Of a stretch of 45,568 bases of DNA, positions 39,724 to 45,568 are shown in pieces (position 1 is the first letter of the stretch; each line of letters begins with the position of its first letter). The position numbers and the translations under genes are program-made. Source of the stretch: Acidobacteria bacterium RIFCSPLOWO2_02_FULL_67_21 (lineage in GTDB: Bacteria > Acidobacteriota > Vicinamibacteria > Vicinamibacterales > UBA2999); NCBI GenBank assembly GCA_001767195.1, contig MEKU01000056.1, positions 105,109-150,676 of the forward strand, in the 5' to 3' direction. Under the pieces are notes generated by a model. It was not told the DNA's origin. It did no database searches and was given only the letters and a program-made list of their open reading frames with translations.

Positions 39724-40887
39724 GTGCCGCCACGACTTCCGCTTGCGATGGTTGCGCTGATCGCCGCGGCGCCCTCCCCTGCCGTCTGCATCGCAGACGC
39801 GCAGCAGACCTCCCCGGCGCTGAAGCAGCACGTCGACAGCCTCTCGTCGTTCGATTACGCAACCCGGACGAACGCCGCCCGGATGATCCGTCGCGGCGCG
39901 CCGGCCGACGCGGTGTCGGCGCTCGCGGACGCCGTTCGGGGCCATGCCGACCAGTTCGTCCGCTCTCGCGCGCTGGTGCTGCTCACAGGGTTCAACGACC
40001 CCGGAACGCCCGATCTGATGCGGTCGCTCCTGCGCGACCGCAACGACCGCATTCGCGAGGTCGTCTACCGCTGGTTCGAGCGGCACCCGGATCCGGCGCT
40101 GGCCGAATCGCTCGTCGCCGCGCTCGAGACCGAGCAATCGGAGTTCGTTCGTCCGGCGCTCGTGCGTGCGGTGGCCGCCCTGCCCGGCAATGAGACCGCT
40201 CGGCGCGCACTGCTTGCCGAGATCGGGCGTGGATTCGATTTCTTCCGTAGCGCCGTGATCGAAGCGCTTGGGGACTATCGCGCCGCGTACGCGGCGGACG
40301 CTCTCGCCGCTGTTGCGGCGCTGGATGGTCCACTGCAGGATGACGCGATCCTGGCACTCGGACGGATTGGCGGCGACCGGGCGGCGCAGGCGCTGCCGCT
40401 TCCGGTGACGGAGAAGACGTCTCCAGTAGTCACCGCGGCGCTCCAGGCGGCCGGGTGCCTGCTCGGCGGCGAGTGCCGGACCCGGCTCGAGTGGCTCGCC
40501 GGAGCGGCGCGTGATACCGCTCGGCCGGAGGCGGCGCGCGCGGCGGTGGCGGCGCTGGGTGCCGTGGGGCAGCACGACGCGCTAGCGCGGTCGGTCCTCA
40601 TCGCGATGGCGGATGGCGGCCCTGAGGGCATGCGGCACGAGATCGCCATCGCGTTCTCCACGATGGCGCTGCGACGGCCGGGCGAGATGATCGCCTGGCT
40701 CGCCCAGGGGACGGCCAGAGAGCGTGGGATTGTGATGGACCTCCTGCGGGAAGGATTCGAGAGCCTCGAAGAGGATTTCGAGGAGGAGCAGTTCTTTGCC
40801 GCCGCCCGGGCGGCCTACTGGAGCGCAGCCGACGAGTCGGCCACCCGTCGGGTTGCGGCGGCGCTCATCAACAGGCTGGATTTCTGA
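39724..40887 (+). CDS. Exported HEAT-repeat protein
   Basis: The protein is 387 aa from GTG 39724 (ATG 39748 possible). It has an N-terminal signal peptide (basic PPRLPLAM, hydrophobic VALIAAAPSPAV, cleavage near IADA). The rest is alpha-solenoid: repeated helices such as DAVSALADAVRGHADQFVRSRALVLL, TPDLMRSLLRDRNDRIREVV and LVAALETEQSEFVRPALVRAV, i.e. about seven HEAT/PBS-like units, ending with an acidic helix EEDFEEEQFFAAAR. No catalytic motif. Such solenoids bind proteins. It starts 5 nt after purF and ends 2 nt before purM, so it is embedded in the pur operon although it is predicted to leave the cytosol. Confidence 0.75.
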   Translation: MPPRLPLAMVALIAAAPSPAVCIADAQQTSPALKQHVDSLSSFDYATRTNAARMIRRGAPADAVSALADAVRGHADQFVRSRALVLLTGFNDPGTPDLMRSLLRDRNDRIREVVYRWFERHPDPALAESLVAALETEQSEFVRPALVRAVAALPGNETARRALLAEIGRGFDFFRSAVIEALGDYRAAYAADALAAVAALDGPLQDDAILALGRIGGDRAAQALPLPVTEKTSPVVTAALQAAGCLLGGECRTRLEWLAGAARDTARPEAARAAVAALGAVGQHDALARSVLIAMADGGPEGMRHEIAIAFSTMALRRPGEMIAWLAQGTARERGIVMDLLREGFESLEEDFEEEQFFAAARAAYWSAADESATRRVAAALINRLDF

Positions 40888-40889
40888 CG

Positions 40890-41927
40890 ATGGACTACAA
40901 GGCGGCCGGGGTCGACATCGATGCAGGCAACGAGGCGGTCCGGCGGATCCGGGCGCTGGCCCGCTCGACCTTCACCTCGGGTGTGCTCTCTGAGATCGGC
41001 TCGTTCGGCGGCCTGTTCCAGCTCGAATCGTCCCGATTTCGGGACCCCGTGCTGGTGGCGAGCGCCGACGGCGTCGGGACGAAGCTGAAGCTGGCGTTCC
41101 TCATGGGCCGGCACGACACAGTCGGCAAGGACCTGGTCAACCACTGCGTGAACGACATCCTGGTGCAGGGCGCCGAGCCGCTGTTCTTCCTCGACTACCT
41201 GGCGACAGGGCGTCTGGCCCCGGAGGTCACCGAACAGGTGGTGGGGGGCATGGCGAGCGCGTGCCGGGACAACGGGTGTGCGCTGCTCGGGGGGGAAACG
41301 GCCGAGATGCCGGGCTTCTATGCCGACGGCGAGTACGATCTCGCCGGGTTCATCGTCGGGGCCGTCGATCGTCAGCGCCTCATCAGTGGCCGGGCGATTC
41401 TGGTGGGCGACGTGCTCGTGGGCGTTCCCTCGTCCGGGTTGCACACCAACGGCTATTCGCTGGCGCGTCAGATCGTCTTCGAGCGCCTGGGGCTCGCCGT
41501 TGATGCACACGTTCCGGAGCTGGGCCGGACGATAGGGCAGGCGCTGCTCGAGCCGCATCGATCGTATCTGCCGCTCATCCGGCCGCTGCTCGACGGCGGC
41601 CGGATCAAAGGGATGGCGCACATCACCGGCGGCGGCATCACGGAGAACCTCCCGCGAGTCCTGCCCCATGGGACGGCGGCTGTTGTCGACGCCGCCGCGT
41701 GGGAAGTGCCGCCGATATTCCAATGGCTGCGGCGGAACGGCCAGGTGCCGGCGGACGACATGATGCGGACGTTCAATATGGGGATCGGGCTCATCATCGT
41801 GACCGCCCGCGACAAGGCGGAGCCGTTGATGGAGGAGCTGGCCGCGCGGGGCGGCCGCGACGCGCGCGTGATCGGCGAGGTGGTCGCCGGCGAGCCCCCG
41901 TCGGTCAGCTACGTCAATCTGTCGTGA
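40890..41927 (+). CDS. purM: Phosphoribosylformylglycinamidine cyclo-ligase (AIR synthetase)
   Basis: The 345-aa protein has MDYKAAGVDIDAGNEAVRRI, VASADGVGTKLKLAFL, the GRHDTVGKDLVNHCVNDILVQGAEPLFFLDYL block, ALLGGETAEMPGFY and HITGGGITENLPRVLP. It closes the imidazole ring, FGAM to AIR, using ATP. It starts 2 nt after the HEAT gene and overlaps purN by 4 nt (GTGA). Confidence 0.97.
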   Translation: MDYKAAGVDIDAGNEAVRRIRALARSTFTSGVLSEIGSFGGLFQLESSRFRDPVLVASADGVGTKLKLAFLMGRHDTVGKDLVNHCVNDILVQGAEPLFFLDYLATGRLAPEVTEQVVGGMASACRDNGCALLGGETAEMPGFYADGEYDLAGFIVGAVDRQRLISGRAILVGDVLVGVPSSGLHTNGYSLARQIVFERLGLAVDAHVPELGRTIGQALLEPHRSYLPLIRPLLDGGRIKGMAHITGGGITENLPRVLPHGTAAVVDAAAWEVPPIFQWLRRNGQVPADDMMRTFNMGIGLIIVTARDKAEPLMEELAARGGRDARVIGEVVAGEPPSVSYVNLS

Positions 41928-42547
41928 ACCGCCGTCTCGGGGTTCTGATCTCCGGCAGAGGCAGCAATCTCCAGGCGTTGATCGACGCCACGCGCGACGG
42001 GCGGCTGGACGCGGCCATCGCGGTGGTGATCTCGAACCGCGAAGAGGCGGCCGGACTCGAGCGCGCTCGCGCTGCCGGGATTGACGCCGTCGTCATCGGC
42101 CACCGCGACTACCGTTCCCGGCACGATCACGACCGCGCGCTTGTACGCGAGCTCACGGCCCGGGGCGTCGGGCTCGTCTGCCTGGCCGGATACATGCGGC
42201 TCGTGGGCCCCGTGCTGCTCGACGCATTTCCCGATGCGGTCCTGAACATTCATCCCTCATTGCTGCCGGCGTTCCCGGGGCTCGATGCCCAGGCGCAGGC
42301 CATCGCGCACGGTGTGAAGGTCAGCGGTGTGACCGTGCATCTGGTCACCCACGAGCTCGACGGCGGGCCGATCGTGCTGCAGCGCGCCGTCCCGGTTCTC
42401 GAGAACGACACGGCCGACACGCTGGCCGAACGCATTCTGGTGGAGGAACACCGCGTCTATCCCGAGGCGGTGCGGATCGTCCTGGACGGCGGCTGGCGGA
42501 TCGAAGGCCGCCGCTTCCGGCGGACGGGCGCGCCCGGATCCGCCTAG
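41924..42547 (+). CDS. purN: Phosphoribosylglycinamide formyltransferase
   Basis: The 207-aa protein has LGVLISGRGSNLQALIDA, VISNREEA, CLAGYMRLVGPVLLDAFPDAVLNIHPSLLPAFPG (catalytic Asn/His) and GVTVHLVTHELDGGPIVLQ (catalytic Asp). It transfers formyl from 10-formyl-THF to GAR in step 3 of the pathway. GTG start overlapping purM. Its TAG shares bases with the convergent phosphoesterase stop in CTAG. It closes the pur operon. Confidence 0.96.
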   Translation: MNRRLGVLISGRGSNLQALIDATRDGRLDAAIAVVISNREEAAGLERARAAGIDAVVIGHRDYRSRHDHDRALVRELTARGVGLVCLAGYMRLVGPVLLDAFPDAVLNIHPSLLPAFPGLDAQAQAIAHGVKVSGVTVHLVTHELDGGPIVLQRAVPVLENDTADTLAERILVEEHRVYPEAVRIVLDGGWRIEGRRFRRTGAPGSA

Positions 42548-43368
42548 ATCTGCGAGGGCCGCTTCAGCGTCAGGATCGCCACTTCCGGCGGGCAGTTGAT
42601 GCGCATCGGCACGTATACGGTGCCGATGCCCCGGCTGACGAAGATAGACGTGTTCTCGCGCGATCCGAGGCCCGAGAGGATTGGAAACCGGCGGCGGGCG
42701 ACGGCGCCGACGCCCGGAATGACGACCTGGCCGCCGTGCGTGTGGCCCGAGAGCACTGCCGGGACGTTGAAGGCGGCCGCCTCGGTGAGCCGCCGCGGGT
42801 CGTGGGCCAGCAGGATGACGGTCTCCCCGGCGTTGCGCAGCACCCGTGCGAGGTCCTCGGGGCGGCGGGTCCAGAAACGCACGCCGGCGAGCTCGAGCGG
42901 CTCGCCCCGGATTTCAATGCGCGTCCGGGCGTCCTTGAGCACCTCGATGTGCCGGGCGGCCAGAGCGGCGGGCATGTCCCGGTCATCGTCATGATTGCCG
43001 AGGATGGCGAAGACGCCGTGAGGGGCGCGCAGCGGCGAGAGCAGCTCGGCCACCGGCCCGACGAACGCGCGGTTGCCGAACGTCACGTAATCGCCCCCCA
43101 GGACGATCAGATCCGGCTGCTGTGCGAGCGTCAGCCGCACCGCCGCCGAGACGTCGTCGGCCGGTACGGTGCTGCTGTGGTGGATGTCGGTGAGAAATCC
43201 GATCCGCAGGCCGTCAAGCGCAGGGGCGAGCCCCGAGACGGGGAGCGCGGCTTGGGTGATGCCGAGCCGGTGCCGTTCGTACGCGACGCCGTACGCCGAG
43301 GCGCCGGTGAGTGCGCCCACGCTGGTGGCGAGCAGTCCTTTGATCGCCGTGCGGCGGCTGAGGAGCAT
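42544..43368 (-). CDS. Tat-exported YkuE-like metallophosphoesterase
   Basis: From ATG 43368 the 274-aa protein begins MLLSRRTAIKGLLATSVGALTG, a twin-arginine signal. Metal ligands follow in order: FLTDIHHSS (DxH), LGGDYVTFGN (GD), AILGNHDDD (GNHD), ILLAHDP and LSGHTHGGQVVIP (GHxHGGQ). This is the membrane-associated/periplasmic calcineurin-like hydrolase family that includes YkuE and LpxG-like enzymes. A longer reading from 43419 would add residues encoded by the intergenic repeat at 43378-43397 and is rejected. It is divergent from tyrS. Confidence 0.88.
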   Translation of the reverse strand: MLLSRRTAIKGLLATSVGALTGASAYGVAYERHRLGITQAALPVSGLAPALDGLRIGFLTDIHHSSTVPADDVSAAVRLTLAQQPDLIVLGGDYVTFGNRAFVGPVAELLSPLRAPHGVFAILGNHDDDRDMPAALAARHIEVLKDARTRIEIRGEPLELAGVRFWTRRPEDLARVLRNAGETVILLAHDPRRLTEAAAFNVPAVLSGHTHGGQVVIPGVGAVARRRFPILSGLGSRENTSIFVSRGIGTVYVPMRINCPPEVAILTLKRPSQI

Positions 43369-43377
43369 GGCGGCTTG

Positions 43378-43397
43378 CCCTGAACGAAGTCGAAGGG
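43378..43397. repeat. Short interspersed repeat (CCCTGAACGAAGTCGAAGGG)
   Basis: This partly palindromic 20-mer lies in the 49-bp gap between the phosphoesterase and tyrS starts. From general knowledge, near-identical sequences recur between and inside genes of many unrelated bacteria and give spurious 'LRSGQA'-type peptides when translated. Function unknown. Confidence 0.5.
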
Positions 43398-43417
43398 CCG
43401 GTTTATAGTAGCGGCTC

Positions 43418-44686
43418 ATGGACCTTTATGGCGAGCTTGAGTGGCGCGGCCTGATCTACGACGCGACCGAGGGTGTGCGCGAGCTGCTGGCGCGCGAGAA
43501 GGTCACGACGTACGCCGGCTTCGATCCGACGGCGGCAAGCCTGCACGTCGGCCACATCCTGCCGATTCTGGCGCTGGCTCGACTGCAGCGGTTCGGGCAC
43601 CCTCCAATTGCCGTCGTTGGCGGAGGCACGGGGCTTATTGGAGACCCGAGCTTCAAGGCGTCGGAGCGCGCCCTGCTGACCGCCGAGCAGGTGGAGGCCC
43701 ACGTCGCCGGCATTCGGACGCAGCTTGCCCGCTTTCTGGACTTCGAGAGCCGGGCCGTGCCGGCGCGCCTCGTCAACAATGCGGAGTGGCTGACGAAACT
43801 CGGCGCCATCGAGTTCATGCGCGACGTCGGGAAGCATTTCACCGTCAACGGCATGATGGCGAAGGAGTCCGTGAAGCGCAGGGTTGAAAGCGAGGAAGGC
43901 ATCTCCTATACGGAGTTCAGCTATCCGCTGCTCCAGTCCTACGACTTCCTGGTCCTGTTCGACCGCTTCAACTGCACGCTGCAGATCGGGGGCAGCGATC
44001 AGTGGGGCAACATCACGGCCGGCATGGACCTGATCCGGCGGGTCCGGGGCCGCAAGGCGCACGGGCTCGTGCTGCCGCTGCTGATGACGGCGGCCGGGAC
44101 GAAGTTCGGCAAGACGGAAGCGGGAAGCGTGTGGCTCGATCCGTCGCTGACGCGTCCGTATGAGTTCTATCAGTTCTGGCTGAACACCGACGATCGTGAT
44201 GTCGTGACGTACCTGAAGTTCTTCACGTTCCTCGATCGGCCCCGCGTTGCGGAGCTCGAGGCGGCCACCGCACGTGAGCCCGAGAAGCGTCATGCGCAGC
44301 GCGAACTGGCGCGCGAAGTGACGCGCCTGGTGCACGGCGATCAGGCCGTTCTGGACGCGGAGACGGCGTCGGCGGCGCTGTTCTCCGAGCGGGTCACGGC
44401 GATGACGCTCGAGCAGATCCGCGAACGCCTGGCCAACGTGCCGTCGCTGACGATTGCCCTGCGCCAGGACGGGTGGTCGGCGGTCGACCTCCTGGCCGAG
44501 TCCGGCGTGACGAAATCGAAGAGCCAGGCGACGCAGCTCATTCGCGGCGGCGGGATCTACATCAACGATCGGCGGATTACGGACGAGCGAGAGCGTGTGA
44601 CGCCCGATCAGGCCGTTGCGGGGCAGGTGTTCGTCGTTCGCAAGGGCAAGAAGGACAATTATCTCGTCAACATCGCGCGCGGTTGA
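43418..44686 (+). CDS. tyrS: Tyrosyl-tRNA synthetase
   Basis: The 422-aa class I synthetase has the HIGH equivalent in PTAASLHVGHILPI, the tyrosine-binding GGSDQWGNITAG block and the KMSKS equivalent KFGKTEAG. A C-terminal S4 RNA-binding domain closes it (about 355-420, TKSKSQATQLIRGGGIYINDRRI). It charges tRNA-Tyr. No T-box-like leader is possible, because only 49 bp separate it from the divergent gene. It is followed by the rRNA control region. Confidence 0.97.
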   Translation: MDLYGELEWRGLIYDATEGVRELLAREKVTTYAGFDPTAASLHVGHILPILALARLQRFGHPPIAVVGGGTGLIGDPSFKASERALLTAEQVEAHVAGIRTQLARFLDFESRAVPARLVNNAEWLTKLGAIEFMRDVGKHFTVNGMMAKESVKRRVESEEGISYTEFSYPLLQSYDFLVLFDRFNCTLQIGGSDQWGNITAGMDLIRRVRGRKAHGLVLPLLMTAAGTKFGKTEAGSVWLDPSLTRPYEFYQFWLNTDDRDVVTYLKFFTFLDRPRVAELEAATAREPEKRHAQRELAREVTRLVHGDQAVLDAETASAALFSERVTAMTLEQIRERLANVPSLTIALRQDGWSAVDLLAESGVTKSKSQATQLIRGGGIYINDRRITDERERVTPDQAVAGQVFVVRKGKKDNYLVNIARG

Positions 44687-44708
44687 GGCGCCGGCCAGAG
44701 GCGCCGGG

Positions 44709-44748
44709 TAATGTCTCAGTTGACAGTAATGTCTCAGTTGGGTTGACA
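44709..44748 (+). repeat. Tandem TAATGTCTCAGTTG repeat overlapping the rRNA -35
   Basis: Two copies of TAATGTCTCAGTTGACAG occur head to tail (44709-44726 and from 44727, the second interrupted by GG). The second copy supplies the TTGACA of rRNA promoter P1. It resembles an insertion-sequence end or a duplication of the promoter upstream region; no transposase is nearby. Confidence 0.5.
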
Positions 44749-44771
44749 GGACTGGCGCCAGCCCGTAGTCT
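44743..44771 (+). promoter_or_regulatory. rRNA operon promoter P1
   Basis: TTGACA (44743-44748), a 17-bp spacer and TAGTCT (44766-44771), followed by TAAAAGGTTCGCCTGA. A perfect 10-bp palindrome CTGGCGCCAG (44752-44761) fills the spacer. Its alignment with P2 at identical spacing supports the call. Confidence 0.7.
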
Positions 44772-44920
44772 TAAAAGGTTCGCCTGACGGGCGCCAGCCC
44801 GGCAGTGGTAGATCGGTCTGCAAGAGGGAATGCCGCCGAGGCGTTCCGGCCAGAAAACGCCACACGCACTGCAGGTAGACGCCCTATACGGATGCCCGTA
44901 AGTGGCCCGATAAAAAGGGG

Positions 44921-44949
44921 TTGACAGAGCGGGTGCCCGATAGTAACCT
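44921..44949 (+). promoter_or_regulatory. rRNA operon promoter P2
   Basis: TTGACA (44921-44926), a 17-bp spacer and TAACCT (44944-44949), followed by CAAAAGGTTCCCCTGA. The -35, spacing and the AAAAGGTTC initial region match P1, 178 bp upstream. Tandem promoters are usual for rRNA operons. Confidence 0.7.
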
Positions 44950-45221
44950 CAAAAGGTTCCCCTGAAGACGGCCGTCCGTGGCCGGCGGGGACGCCTGGTT
45001 CTTTGAAAACTGGATAGGACGTGCAAGCACAACGAAGTCTTGCCGACGCAACCGCAAGGTTGCGGAGGCAGACCCCGTTAAGTGTCAGCTTTGGCTCTGG
45101 TGAACCCCGCAAGGGAATAAGCCGGAGCTGCAACGTAACCAAACAACGCAAGAGCCAAGAACAACAGGCGCTCGCGTTAAAGAGTTGCCCTCGCCCGCAA
45201 TAAGGGTAGAGACAGCCTATT
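44950..45221 (+). other. rRNA leader with boxA-like antitermination site and processing hairpins
   Basis: This stretch of about 270 nt has no protein gene. It holds TTCTTTGAAAACTGGATA (44999-45016), which resembles boxA/leader motifs upstream of 16S genes. A 7-bp hairpin with a GCAA tetraloop lies at 45047-45064 (boxB-like), and a longer inverted repeat pairs TTGGCTC (45091-45097) with GAGCCAA (45152-45158). These fit Nus-factor antitermination and RNase III processing. The rest of the gap from tyrS (44687-44920) holds the P1 promoter, the tandem repeat and nothing else I can identify. Confidence 0.6.

Positions 45222-45568
<347 letters not shown>

Noticed and set aside
44687-45221. Small open frames between tyrS and 16S rRNA
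   Set aside because: This is the rRNA promoter/leader region; the frames are short, without ribosome sites, and overlap promoters and leader hairpins.

Overview
The window is a GC-rich bacterial chromosome segment. The partial 16S rRNA gene at its right end, the very high GC content, and a GlgC/TonB-receptor/sigma-54-regulator gene complement together suggest an Acidobacteriota member, probably of the Vicinamibacteria (old subdivision 6). That placement is an inference from a 347-nt 16S fragment and should be confirmed by alignment. There is no prophage, CRISPR array, tRNA gene or intact transposase. Apart from the rRNA control region, coding is almost continuous, and 4-nt start/stop overlaps are frequent.

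Left part (1-10.4 kb). The tail of a PilB/GspE-type secretion ATPase carrying a double zinc ribbon is followed by a J-domain protein. On the minus strand lie a methylmalonyl-CoA mutase large subunit and two Opp/Dpp-type ABC ATPases with no permeases nearby. A plus-strand run follows: a small unknown protein behind a consensus promoter, a GT-B-like surface-carbohydrate transferase, a flippase-like membrane protein, a GT39-like glycosyltransferase and an exported phosphoesterase.

Middle (10.4-28 kb). On the minus strand are glgC, eno and gpmA (glycogen and lower glycolysis). On the plus strand are an exported beta-rich protein and a TonB-receptor-like outer-membrane protein, then a PDZ/7TM/GAF/PAS histidine kinase paired with an NtrC-type sigma-54 activator. 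Facing them is a compact six-gene minus-strand operon: STAS protein, UbiA-type decaprenyl-phosphate phosphoribosyltransferase-like enzyme, DUF362 protein, a coiled-coil protein with a short N-terminal motif, and two tandemly duplicated GT4 glycosyltransferases. It looks like an envelope-glycan module and is the best candidate here for an undescribed system.

Right part (28-45.6 kb). rpsU and a zinc-ribbon gene diverge from purD-mtaB. After a REP-like cluster and rlmN comes a tightly packed 10-kb plus-strand series: M16 peptidase, purB, purS, purQ, purL, purF, an exported HEAT-repeat protein, purM and purN. These cover most of de novo purine synthesis. A metallophosphoesterase, tyrS, tandem rRNA promoters, a structured leader and the start of 16S rRNA follow.

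Recurring sequence structure. A family of GTAG-footed palindromes (REP-like) sits at the 3' ends of five minus-strand genes; in three of them (oppD-like, gpmA, rlmN) the TAG stop codon is itself part of the GTAG foot. Two other repeats have been absorbed into, or adjoin, the ends of eno and a phosphoesterase gene.
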